In this document: positions 18,046 to 26,394 of the stretch, piece by piece
Layout: every line of letters starts with the position of its first letter
Position numbering within the stretch: position 1 is the first letter of the stretch
From: Bacteroidales bacterium
GTDB taxonomy: Bacteria; Bacteroidota; Bacteroidia; Bacteroidales; VadinHA17
Assembly (NCBI GenBank): GCA_022865305.1
Contig: JALHSP010000060.1
Span: forward strand, 40,181-104,180
Direction of reading: 5' to 3'
DNA length: 64,000 bases
The notes under the pieces: model-generated
What the model was told of the DNA's origin: nothing
Databases searched by the model: none
The model's input: only the letters and a program-made list of their open reading frames with translations
Program-made: the position numbers and the translations under genes

Positions 18046-18978
18046 ATGTTAACCATTCTGGTGTACCTGATTTTTATTTTATCTGTTGCACTTTCTGCAG
18101 GCGGTATTATTCTGACATCAAGGTTAAGGAATACCTATAAATCAGAAATTTTTTCCACTCTTCTGTACTACCAGGTCTTCATTTATACTTTCGGCTTTTA
18201 TGGAATATGGGGGCAGGTTGTCATAAAGGCATTTCTCTCTTCCTATATATCAGCTGATCTTCTGGCAAGATTTTCAAATATTGCCTTGCTCCTTGGATTA
18301 CCATTCCTGGTCTTCGCCTGGCTAATGCTTATTCAGTTTACATCCGGTCTTTCAGGAAAGAGAAACAATAAATGGTTTATCTTCTGGTTCCTGTTTATTA
18401 ATTTTTCAATATTAGTTTCCCTGGGATATGTAATAGCAAAGACAACTAAAATAAATCCTGGTTCGCTTATCAGGAATTACTTTATTGTAATGAACCTGAT
18501 TTATACATTTCTGGCTTCATATCTGGTACATTTCCCATGGAAAGGTCGTTCAGTTATTCATGATTATGACCGAAGGATAGTTGCCCCTGCAATCTTTTTG
18601 ATAATGTTAGTTCAATGTGTTCCTCTCCTGTTTTATACTACTCAATTCTGGATTGCCTTTATCTTTATTTTTACATTTTTCATAGGAAATACATTCCTGC
18701 CGGTCTACTTCAATTACGGGACGCTGTTAACAGCTTTCAGTGGAGAAAGGGCGACAGACATTTCTTTCGAAGAATTCTGCAATAAATTCGAAGTTTCGCC
18801 CCGCGAGACTGACATCATACGGGAAATATGTAATGGACTGAGTAACAAAGAGATATCAGACAAGTTGTTTATCAGCCTTCAGACTGTCAAAGATCATACA
18901 CACCGGATTTATATCAAAACTAATGTTAAAAGCCGGGTTCAGCTGATAAACCTGGTAAAGGAATTAAAGATTCTATAA
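18046..18978 (+). CDS. Membrane-anchored LuxR/NarL-type transcriptional regulator
   Basis: The open frame begins at 17980, but that start would run through an operator-like palindrome; ATG 18046 (MLTILVYLIFILSVALS) gives a 310-residue protein starting directly with a membrane segment. The N-terminal about 230 residues form around seven transmembrane helices without a recognisable periplasmic sensor domain. The C-terminal about 65 residues are a GerE/LuxR helix-turn-helix (VSPRETDIIREICNGLSNKE, then DKLFISLQTVKDHTHRIYIKTN). It resembles other Bacteroidota regulators that join a polytopic membrane domain to a LuxR HTH. The signal is unknown. Its 3' end overlaps the convergent thiN gene by 6 bp. 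Confidence 0.8.
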   Translation: MLTILVYLIFILSVALSAGGIILTSRLRNTYKSEIFSTLLYYQVFIYTFGFYGIWGQVVIKAFLSSYISADLLARFSNIALLLGLPFLVFAWLMLIQFTSGLSGKRNNKWFIFWFLFINFSILVSLGYVIAKTTKINPGSLIRNYFIVMNLIYTFLASYLVHFPWKGRSVIHDYDRRIVAPAIFLIMLVQCVPLLFYTTQFWIAFIFIFTFFIGNTFLPVYFNYGTLLTAFSGERATDISFEEFCNKFEVSPRETDIIREICNGLSNKEISDKLFISLQTVKDHTHRIYIKTNVKSRVQLINLVKELKIL

Positions 18979-19605
18979 AACTTGCCCGGGAAATTCGAGG
19001 TAAACAATAACAGGACCGCCCTTAAATTCAAGGGAAAAACTTTTACCTACCGCCTCATTCAGCGTTGCCACCCACCAGTTTTCTATTTTCCTGTTTTTAA
19101 GTGGGAATTTTAATCCTTTTGAGGTTATTTCGTTTGCAGGGTCGATTGAAAATATTGAGACCTGTTGCCCCGGATATGATGATACTTTGCAGCTTTCGCG
19201 GAAAGGACGGATGATTCCGGTATCTGTTACCATAACAACATCAGCGTCTTTAACATATTCCGCAAGTAATGAAATGTTTCCGACAGTATGATCTTCCCTT
19301 TTACCTGTTGCACCCAGAATAATGATCTCTTTGAATCCCCTCATGACACACCATTTGACCGCTTTGGTCAGATCGTTGGTTTCCTGGCTCTTATCGCGAT
19401 AGATACGGTCAGAAAACCTCTTTGCAATCCCCTTTTTAAGTGAATCCATATCACCCACAATGGCTTCAGGAATAATTCCTGTTTTTAAAAGATTTTCTGC
19501 ACTTCCGTCGCAGCAGATAATTCTTTCCGCGTTAGTGAGATATCCAAGTGGAATTTCATGCTCAGGGAAACTGCCATCCGCAAGTATGATTGTATTTGAA
19601 GACAT
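18973..19605 (-). CDS. thiN: Thiamine pyrophosphokinase
   Basis: A 210-residue enzyme that transfers pyrophosphate from ATP to thiamine, giving TPP directly from salvaged vitamin. Family signatures are present: ILADGSFP at the N-terminus, CDGSAENLL, GDMDSLKK, the substrate motif DKSQETNDLTKAVKWC, and GATGKREDHTVGNISLL. In many Bacteroidota this gene sits in a TPP-riboswitch operon with the TonB receptor and PnuT. Here it is on the same strand but about 6 kb beyond them, separated by a SusC/SusD pair and a plus-strand lipoprotein, and has no riboswitch of its own that I can see. Confidence 0.9.
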   Translation of the reverse strand: MSSNTIILADGSFPEHEIPLGYLTNAERIICCDGSAENLLKTGIIPEAIVGDMDSLKKGIAKRFSDRIYRDKSQETNDLTKAVKWCVMRGFKEIIILGATGKREDHTVGNISLLAEYVKDADVVMVTDTGIIRPFRESCKVSSYPGQQVSIFSIDPANEITSKGLKFPLKNRKIENWWVATLNEAVGKSFSLEFKGGPVIVYLEFPGQVL

Positions 19606-19674
19606 GGCAATAAAGATACATTATTTCTTTAAAATTCATATTTATTATATTTTTGGTAATCGAAAAATATAATC

Positions 19675-20202
19675 ATGCGTACCATTTCAATATTTTTTAT
19701 TATTGCAGGCTTCATAGTTGCCTGCTCACAAAAAGCCGGAACCGGCAAGACTGTTAATTCGCCGGAAGAGAATGTCAGAAGCCAGGTTATCAGTATCGCC
19801 ACGGATTATGCATCGGCACAATTAAATAATGCAAAAAAATCAATTGATAAAGACGGGATCATCAGTATGTCAGGTAATGGATTCAGCTATCTTATCGATC
19901 CTTCGAAAATCATTATCAGTGAACTTGATGAAGATTCGGAAAAAGATGCCATAGTTCCCCTGAACCTTTTCAGAGGAGTAACACCTGTTAAGACAGACCA
20001 TTTGATACTGATCAATAAAGAAGGTAAACTGGTGATTGCCAAAACGATATACAATGTTATCAAAATCCTGAAAATCGAAGACAGGATAATTGTGGCGGAG
20101 GTTACGAAAGTTTCAATGGATTCCCCGACATATGGCTGTTCTGAATGTATTGAGATAGCAAAATATCAATTCCGGGAAGGTGAACTGGTAAAAATAGAAT
20201 AG
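19675..20202 (+). CDS. Lipoprotein of unknown function
   Basis: A 175-residue predicted lipoprotein: the N-terminus MRTISIFFIIAGFIVACSQK has a lipobox (VAC, Cys about 17). The mature part has no motif I recognise; it is mixed alpha/beta with a C-terminal YGCSECIEIAKYQFREG segment holding two close cysteines. It is divergent from thiN (69 bp between the starts) and ends at a bidirectional terminator shared with susD. Confidence 0.7.
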   Translation: MRTISIFFIIAGFIVACSQKAGTGKTVNSPEENVRSQVISIATDYASAQLNNAKKSIDKDGIISMSGNGFSYLIDPSKIIISELDEDSEKDAIVPLNLFRGVTPVKTDHLILINKEGKLVIAKTIYNVIKILKIEDRIIVAEVTKVSMDSPTYGCSECIEIAKYQFREGELVKIE

Positions 20203-20210
20203 CAAAAAAA

Positions 20211-20245
20211 AGAGGCTGCCCTTTTCGGGAAGCCTCTTTATTTTT
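20211..20245. terminator. Bidirectional rho-independent terminator
   Basis: The stem AGAGGCT...AGCCTCT with an inner CCC/GGG extension and TTTT loop is flanked by an A-run on the left and a T-run on the right. It serves the plus-strand lipoprotein gene and the minus-strand susD gene, which converge here. Confidence 0.85.
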
Positions 20246-20259
20246 ATAAATACAAGCTC

Positions 20260-22044
20260 CTAGTAACCCGTGTTCTGAACAAGAACGCCTGGTTGCAGGT
20301 CAATCTGAGCCTGAGGAATCGGAGCCCACTTGGCTTTGTCGGTAAAGACACAGTCCTTCATGAACTGACGTGTTCTAAGGTCTGCAATAGCGAAAGCGTC
20401 AAGGGTTTCTTTGATAATACCCCATCTTCTCAGGTCGAAGAAGCGTTGTCCTTCCATTGCGAATTCAAGACGAAGCTCCCACTGAACTGCTCTCAGGGCA
20501 TTTGCCTGGCCTTGTGCAACAAAAGTACCTACCGGATATGGAGATACCTTATAGTTTGCTGCAGGCTGGTTCCAGTCAATCGTTACATTGAATGGATAAG
20601 CTGCCGGAGGTAGTTCATAAGTAGTTACTCTGCCCATTACAATCTCGTTGGCTGCACGGGTGCGTACCATGTTGACAAGTTGCTCGGCATAAGCTAAGCT
20701 GGCCGGAGTATTTTCGCTGACTGCAACTTCAGCTCTCCAAAGAAGAACATGGGCATACCGTATAGCTCTCCAGTTGTTTGCATTCACTCCTGACATCCAC
20801 CCGCTGTTTGTTATAAGGGTAGCCTTTTCTGATTTTTTGGCAAACCACTTGGGAGCAGGCAGATAAGGTCCGCCATCCGGCTGGTTGCGGATCCAGTCGC
20901 GGCCTCTGTTTACTCCCCAGTCCATATAAGGAATACCCCTGCGGCTGACAGTGAGGTCCAGACGGGGATCAACCTCATCGGTAAAAGGAACAAATGTAGC
21001 TTCGGAAGGAACACCCTGGTCGTTCTTCAGGTCAACATTGTTGAAGGTTGTAAACAATGGTAAACCGTTTGCATCAACTTTGTATGCGTTAACCAGGTTC
21101 TGTGATGACTGGTGAAAACCGCAGCAGAAGCCAATATCTGAACCATGAGGCCAGTTGAGTCCTATACCCATTTCACCGGTATATGATCCATATCCTGAGC
21201 CGTTATTAACAGATGCTTCAATTTCAAAAATTGATTCAGCATTGTGTTCTGTAGCGATCCTGTAATTGTCGAAGAATTTAGTAACCAGTGATTTTCCGCT
21301 ATTGGTTATTATATCATCGAGCAAAGGTTTTGCTGCAGTATAATTTATGGGAGAACTGTTCAAATGTACCCTTGCAAGCAGCGCCTCTGCAGCCCATTTT
21401 GTCGGCCGCCCTTTTTGTGCCTGTGTTGCAGGCAGATTGGCCACAGCATATGTAAGGTCTGAAACAATAGCCGGTATGGCATCAACAGTATTGGGAACTG
21501 TTGTCGGATCTTCAGTATCCTCGGTAAGAATTACAATATTCTTGAATACCAGATATGCTTCGAAATTGAACCATGCCCTCAGGAATTTTGCCTGGGCTTC
21601 AAAGCTGGTAGCAACCGGAGCAGTGAGTCCTTCCGTGCCTTTAAGAATTCTCAGCATCGTATTGATACGTGTTACTCCCAACATTTGCCATTTCCATTTC
21701 CCGGCTGGGTACTCGTTATTAGGCAATTGGTTCCAGCGTTCAACCTCATTTGCCGGCACCTGGTCGCCTTCATCTGATCCTTTATAGGCATCATCTGAAG
21801 CTGCGGAGCCAAAAGTCCAGTTAGTAGCAGAAGAGCCCCATCCGCTGCCGGATCCCGTAGTATTCTGTATACCTCCGCCAGCAACTGCATATACTCCTAT
21901 CAACAGAGATTCGAGACCTTTTTCAGTATAGAAAACAGTTTCTGATGTGGAACCGATGGGTTTCTTATCAAAAAAGCTTTCCGAACATGAAAAGGAAATG
22001 ACTATTAATAGCGTAAAGGCTATAATATATTTTGCTTTTTTCAT
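20260..22044 (-). CDS. SusD/RagB-family outer membrane nutrient-binding lipoprotein
   Basis: A 594-residue surface lipoprotein with a lipobox (VISFSCSES, Cys about 20) and the SusD pattern. The N-terminal SusD-like part opens FFDKKPIGSTSETVFYTEKGLESLLIG. The C-terminal RagB/SusD domain contains NWRAIRYAHVLLWRAEVAV and the typical LRAVQWELRLEFAMEGQRFFDLRRWG. It pairs with the SusC-like transporter 36 bp upstream and would act as the substrate-capturing lid. No glycosidase, sulfatase or peptidase gene is attached, so the imported ligand cannot be inferred. Confidence 0.95.
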   Translation of the reverse strand: MKKAKYIIAFTLLIVISFSCSESFFDKKPIGSTSETVFYTEKGLESLLIGVYAVAGGGIQNTTGSGSGWGSSATNWTFGSAASDDAYKGSDEGDQVPANEVERWNQLPNNEYPAGKWKWQMLGVTRINTMLRILKGTEGLTAPVATSFEAQAKFLRAWFNFEAYLVFKNIVILTEDTEDPTTVPNTVDAIPAIVSDLTYAVANLPATQAQKGRPTKWAAEALLARVHLNSSPINYTAAKPLLDDIITNSGKSLVTKFFDNYRIATEHNAESIFEIEASVNNGSGYGSYTGEMGIGLNWPHGSDIGFCCGFHQSSQNLVNAYKVDANGLPLFTTFNNVDLKNDQGVPSEATFVPFTDEVDPRLDLTVSRRGIPYMDWGVNRGRDWIRNQPDGGPYLPAPKWFAKKSEKATLITNSGWMSGVNANNWRAIRYAHVLLWRAEVAVSENTPASLAYAEQLVNMVRTRAANEIVMGRVTTYELPPAAYPFNVTIDWNQPAANYKVSPYPVGTFVAQGQANALRAVQWELRLEFAMEGQRFFDLRRWGIIKETLDAFAIADLRTRQFMKDCVFTDKAKWAPIPQAQIDLQPGVLVQNTGY

Positions 22045-22080
22045 ATTTTAAATATTAAAATTAGTTATACGATGAACCGC

Positions 22081-25000
22081 TTACAGGTTAAGAGTTAAAC
22101 CTAACATTATCTGCCGCGGGGTTGGCCATGAACCCTGGTCAAATCCCAGGCTTGTTCCCGATGAATTAAGTTCGGGATCGAGGCCGCTGTATTTCGTCCA
22201 GGTGAAAAGATTTGTTACCTGGCCATAGATACGAATACTCTGAAGCCCTATTTTACCGGCCAGCGATTGCGGCATAACATAACCTATCTGCAAGCTCTTC
22301 ATCCTTAGGAACGATCCATCTTCAATAAAGTGGGTGGAAGGCCGTTCTGAATTAGCATCAAGATCTGCCATTGCCAGTGTAGCGTCAGCGTTGTCGTCGA
22401 GATACGGGCTCCCCCACGATTTGTACAACCTGTCTTTGCTCCTGTTGCCAAGGAACTGTGAATAGTCAATCCAGCGTCTTACATAGTTCGTCATCTCGTT
22501 CCCGTAACTTCCGTAGAATGACATGTTCACATAGAAGTTGGAATAAGCCAGGTCAACATTCAGACCTCCTGTGAAATCAGGATGAGGATTACCGATAAAT
22601 GTTCTGTCGTAAGTATCGTTAACTATACCATCAGGAATCCCTTCCGGACCGCTGATATCGCGGTATTTGAAATGTCCCGGGATATTGTAAGTTCCGAAAG
22701 CTTTTGGATAGCCAGTAGTATCTGCCGCTGTCTGGAAGATGCCGTCAACAATTAATCCGTAGAATTCAGGGTATGCAGTACCTTCCGCGAACCTTGTATA
22801 AGTATACTGACGTGTGTTATACCCGTCCACAAGTGTGCCTGTAGGAAGACCGAGTTTTACTATTTCGTTTTTGTAATGCGAAATTTCGCCGCTTATATTA
22901 TAAGTGAATTTTCCGCCAAATGCTTTGTTTTTGTATCCGATTTCAATATCAAAGCCATTGTTAGCCATCTCACCAATATTTATATAAGGAGCAGTTACAA
23001 CTCCTTGAGTCTGCGGTATGGGGAGCCTGTAAAGCATGTCAGTGGTTTTCCTCTGCCATACATCAACGCTTAAATTAATAGTATTCTTTAAGAGCTGGGC
23101 ATCAACACCGACATTCCTTGTTTCAGTACTTTCCCAGGTTATATCCTCGTTTCCCAAACGATTGGGCTGGAATCCCTGAACTCTTGAAGTATTGGCACCA
23201 TTAATGTCATAAGCTGACGCGTTACCGCTGGTATTAAAAGTTGTAAATGTCTGGTATTCCCCGATACGGTCGTTTCCGGAAAGGCCCCATCCAAGACGAA
23301 GCTTAAGGAAGCTCAGCCAGCTGCTTGTACCTGACATGAAATTCTCTTCGGAGATCACCCATGCAGCTGATGCTGCCGGGAACATACCATAACGGTTTGC
23401 CGGAGAAAAACGGGATGATCCGTCACGGCGTAATGTTCCTTCGAACAGGTACTTGCCTTTCAGGGCATAGTTTACACGTCCGAATATTCCGAAGGATGAA
23501 TTCTCTGAAGCCCCGCTACCAACTGTAAAGTTAGTTTCTCCTGTTCCCAGTGTCATATAAAGAGGATCCTGCGAAAAATACTGGCTTGCGCCACCGTTAA
23601 GGTTATCAGACCTGTAAGAAATTGCTTCAGTACCAATAACAGCGGAGACCCTGTGTATATCGGCAAAAGTCCTGTCAAAGTTAAGCGTGTTTGTCCAGTT
23701 CCACTGCAGACCGGCACCTCCGTATTCACTAAAGCTGTCTATTAATGTTCCCTCAGAAAATTCCGGATTTGCGATACCGTAAGAATAGCCCAGATATGGA
23801 TTTACATCAAAACCAAACAGAGTTTTGACAGAGAGTCCCTGCATAATTCTTGCTTCAGCAAAAAAGTTGCCCAGCATACGATAGCTTTTGTCCCTGTTAT
23901 TCCGGGCGCGTACCTGCCCGGCAACCGGATTTGCCCCATTACCAAGAGTAGGCGCTTTTGTACCTGCAAAATTACCCATAATATCATAGACCGGTATAAT
24001 CGGCTGCATACGGTAACCCTGTGAAATAACAGTCCCTTCACCGTTGTCTCCCCTGTTACCTTTTCCTAATGTATATGAAACGCTCAGGGATTGACCTATT
24101 TTTAACCATTCCGTGAGTTTTACATCGGTATTAGACCTTAAGGAGAATCTTTCAAAACCTGAATAAATAACAAAACCTTCTTCGTTAAGGTAACCGGCAG
24201 AGAAAGCATAGGATGTATTCTGTCCGCCACCCGTAACTGAAAGGTCATATTCCTGTATCACTCCATTCTGGTAAATCTCATCGTACCAGTCGGTACCTTC
24301 TTTATTAGCCCTTATAATTGTGTACGAAGGCCATAAGTACAGTGCAGGATTGACTGCTGCAGAACCTTCGACCGCTGCTGCTGGAAGAATATAATCGGGA
24401 ATTACCGGTGTTGCGCCGCTTCCATAAAGAGCGTTGGTTGGAGCTAATCCCCTGTTTTTTGCCTGCAACCATAATAATTCACCATACTCCTGTGTATTCA
24501 GCAGGTCGTATTTATTGACAGCTTTTGTGATACCGGTTCTGACATTTAAGGCTACTCTTGGTCTGTCCCCCATACGTCCACGTTTTGTGGTAATAAGGAC
24601 AACACCATTTGCACCTCTTGCACCGTAAATAGCTGCCGACGAAGCATCTTTCAATACAGAAATGGATTCGATGTCGTTTGGATTCAAAGAGCTTCCCGGA
24701 CCGGCAGGTACACCGTCAATAACTGTGAGAGGGCCTGTAGAAGCCTGGATCGTTCCAAGCCCGCGTACCAGGATGCTGGCACCGGAACCGGGAGCATTCC
24801 CGTCAATTATTGATACCCCTGAAATCTGGCCTTGTATACGGCCAATGGCACTTGGGGCTGTAGATATTGCCATCTGCTGGTTTGATACTGAGGAAACAGA
24901 ACCGGTCAGTTCTTCACGTAAACGTGTTCCATAACCAACAACAACTATCTCCTGCAAAGTAGATACACTTTCAACTAGAGTTACATCAATGTTAGCCACG

Positions 25001-25344
25001 GATCCAACAACTATTTCCTGTGTTGTATAACCGATGAATGAAAATGCAAGCGTTGAATTTGCCGAAGCAACTGTGATGGAATATCTTCCGTCAGGATTTG
25101 TAATTACTCCGTTTGTAGTTCCTTTTTCAACAACATTCACTCCAGGTAAATTATTCCCGGCCGCATCAATTATACGCCCGGTTACAGTTTTTTGCTGCTC
25201 ATTGTCTGAGGTTACAGTCCCGTATGCTGAAGCGGTGAACTGTATTGTCCCAAACAATAAAAGAAAAGTCATGAGTTTCATCACCAGCTTTATCCTGATA
25301 AAATGCCATGGTAATGAAACAGATTTTCCAAAGTTTTTTGTCAT
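22081..25344 (-). CDS. SusC/RagA-family TonB-linked outer membrane transporter
   Basis: The frame opens at 25401, but ATG 25344 (MTKNFGKSVSLPW) is the better start; upstream lie hairpins and tandem AT repeats. The 1087-residue product has a signal region, a carboxypeptidase-regulatory-like domain (TVTGRIIDAAGNNLPGVNVV), a TonB plug beginning LQEIVVVGYGTRLREELTGS with DASSAAIYGARGANGVVLITTK, and a large beta-barrel ending GLTLNL. It forms a pair with the SusD-like protein and imports an unknown ligand with TonB energy. There is no adjacent ECF sigma/anti-sigma pair or hybrid two-component gene, and no N-terminal signal-transduction (STN) domain is evident. Confidence 0.95.
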   Translation of the reverse strand: MTKNFGKSVSLPWHFIRIKLVMKLMTFLLLFGTIQFTASAYGTVTSDNEQQKTVTGRIIDAAGNNLPGVNVVEKGTTNGVITNPDGRYSITVASANSTLAFSFIGYTTQEIVVGSVANIDVTLVESVSTLQEIVVVGYGTRLREELTGSVSSVSNQQMAISTAPSAIGRIQGQISGVSIIDGNAPGSGASILVRGLGTIQASTGPLTVIDGVPAGPGSSLNPNDIESISVLKDASSAAIYGARGANGVVLITTKRGRMGDRPRVALNVRTGITKAVNKYDLLNTQEYGELLWLQAKNRGLAPTNALYGSGATPVIPDYILPAAAVEGSAAVNPALYLWPSYTIIRANKEGTDWYDEIYQNGVIQEYDLSVTGGGQNTSYAFSAGYLNEEGFVIYSGFERFSLRSNTDVKLTEWLKIGQSLSVSYTLGKGNRGDNGEGTVISQGYRMQPIIPVYDIMGNFAGTKAPTLGNGANPVAGQVRARNNRDKSYRMLGNFFAEARIMQGLSVKTLFGFDVNPYLGYSYGIANPEFSEGTLIDSFSEYGGAGLQWNWTNTLNFDRTFADIHRVSAVIGTEAISYRSDNLNGGASQYFSQDPLYMTLGTGETNFTVGSGASENSSFGIFGRVNYALKGKYLFEGTLRRDGSSRFSPANRYGMFPAASAAWVISEENFMSGTSSWLSFLKLRLGWGLSGNDRIGEYQTFTTFNTSGNASAYDINGANTSRVQGFQPNRLGNEDITWESTETRNVGVDAQLLKNTINLSVDVWQRKTTDMLYRLPIPQTQGVVTAPYINIGEMANNGFDIEIGYKNKAFGGKFTYNISGEISHYKNEIVKLGLPTGTLVDGYNTRQYTYTRFAEGTAYPEFYGLIVDGIFQTAADTTGYPKAFGTYNIPGHFKYRDISGPEGIPDGIVNDTYDRTFIGNPHPDFTGGLNVDLAYSNFYVNMSFYGSYGNEMTNYVRRWIDYSQFLGNRSKDRLYKSWGSPYLDDNADATLAMADLDANSERPSTHFIEDGSFLRMKSLQIGYVMPQSLAGKIGLQSIRIYGQVTNLFTWTKYSGLDPELNSSGTSLGFDQGSWPTPRQIMLGLTLNL

Positions 25345-25699
25345 ACGTTTAAGATTTAAAGTTTTAAGATTTAAACATGATGTTTTGTACTCAGGTCTCA
25401 CCTGAGTAAACGTCGCAGACAGAACTTGTAGTTAAGTCCTGTCTTTTCGTATTAGAGATTTAGGGATCAGGTAGTTTTGCATCATAGGCAATTCAGGTTA
25501 GTTTTAGTACATTATAGGTTAGTTCATTAATTTTATCTTTTTTCAGTTAAAATCTGTTAAATACTTAACATTCATACCGAAAATTTTAAAAACAGCAATT
25601 TAGAATAAAAGTTCCAATCATGCAAGTAAATTCCCCAAATAAAGTCATGTTCTTGTTCTGTAACTATTTCCGGATGGCGTTTTTAATTTATACCCGGAT
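25345..25699 (-). promoter_or_regulatory. Structured leader and upstream region of the SusC-like gene
   Basis: Three non-coding features precede the start codon. A tandem repeat of the 13-mer TTTAAGATTTAAA occurs at 25348-25360 and 25363-25375, ending 3 bp before the ATG. A perfect 7-bp stem ACTCAGG/CCTGAGT occupies 25389-25407. A second stem AGACAGAACTT/AAGTCCTGTCT (one mismatch) occupies 25417-25444. The rest (25450-25699) is AT-rich without a clear promoter match or gene. Confidence 0.5.
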
Positions 25700-26377
25700 T
25701 TATCTTTCCTGAATTGTACGTTTCCATGCCCTCAATCCGACAAACGACATGGAACAGTAAACAATATATAGTAATACAGTCGGATAAAGTCCCCTGGTTA
25801 AAAACAGTATTACTGAAGCCGCATTGACGACAATCCATAAAAACCAGTGTTCATAAATTTTTCTTGCAAGCATCCATGTTGCAATTATCGAAAGCGAAGT
25901 AATAAATGAATCCCATCCCGGTACAGGCGAATCAGTCAGCCTGTCCAGAACAAGCCACATTACTGTAAACAGCAAAACAAAAATAACTGACAAAGCTATT
26001 CCGGTGTTGAGTTTTAGCCTGGACACTTCAAGTCTCTCAGTCCCTTCGTCCCTTAGTCTCTTCGTCCCTTCGTCTCTTAGTCCCTCCGTCTCTTCGTCTC
26101 CTTTCCCCCCCTTCTGCCCTGAGCCCTGAGCCCTGAGCCTTGTGCCTTTTACCCACCAGTACCACCCAAGTACGCTTATCACCAGGTAGTATCCCTGCAG
26201 GCTCATATCTGCATAAAGCTTCCCTGTGAAAAAGACCCAGATATAAATCCCTGAGGTAATGATACCTACCGGCCAGAGCCAGATATTCTGCCTGATTTCA
26301 AGGATAACATACAGGATGCCCGTAACTGCCCCGAATATTTCAATAAAATTATCTGAAAACCATCCGGATACTGTCAT
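25700..26377 (-). CDS. PnuC-family thiamine transporter (PnuT-like)
   Basis: A 225-residue inner membrane carrier of the PnuC/SWEET-like facilitator family with about seven helices and the usual WPVGIITSGIYIWVFF and YADMSLQGYYLVISVLGWYWWVKG motifs. PnuC proteins move vitamin-like substrates that are trapped by phosphorylation. Placement 17 bp behind a TonB receptor carrying a TPP riboswitch argues for thiamine rather than nicotinamide riboside. Residues about 79-118 are an extraordinary in-frame low-complexity tract (repeats of the type RDEGTKRL), encoded by a degenerate GTCYCTT microsatellite; PnuC proteins normally have only a short loop there. Confidence 0.85.
   Translation of the reverse strand: MTVSGWFSDNFIEIFGAVTGILYVILEIRQNIWLWPVGIITSGIYIWVFFTGKLYADMSLQGYYLVISVLGWYWWVKGTRLRAQGSGQKGGKGDEETEGLRDEGTKRLRDEGTERLEVSRLKLNTGIALSVIFVLLFTVMWLVLDRLTDSPVPGWDSFITSLSIIATWMLARKIYEHWFLWIVVNAASVILFLTRGLYPTVLLYIVYCSMSFVGLRAWKRTIQER
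26024..26143. repeat. Low-complexity microsatellite-like tract inside the PnuT-like gene
   Basis: The plus strand shows about a dozen degenerate units of GTCYCTTCGTC/GTCCCTTAG type followed by three GAGCCCT-like units. Repeats of this style are normally intergenic; here the tract stays in frame and encodes a charged loop. Confidence 0.7.
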
Positions 26378-26394
26378 TTCATAACAATTAACTA

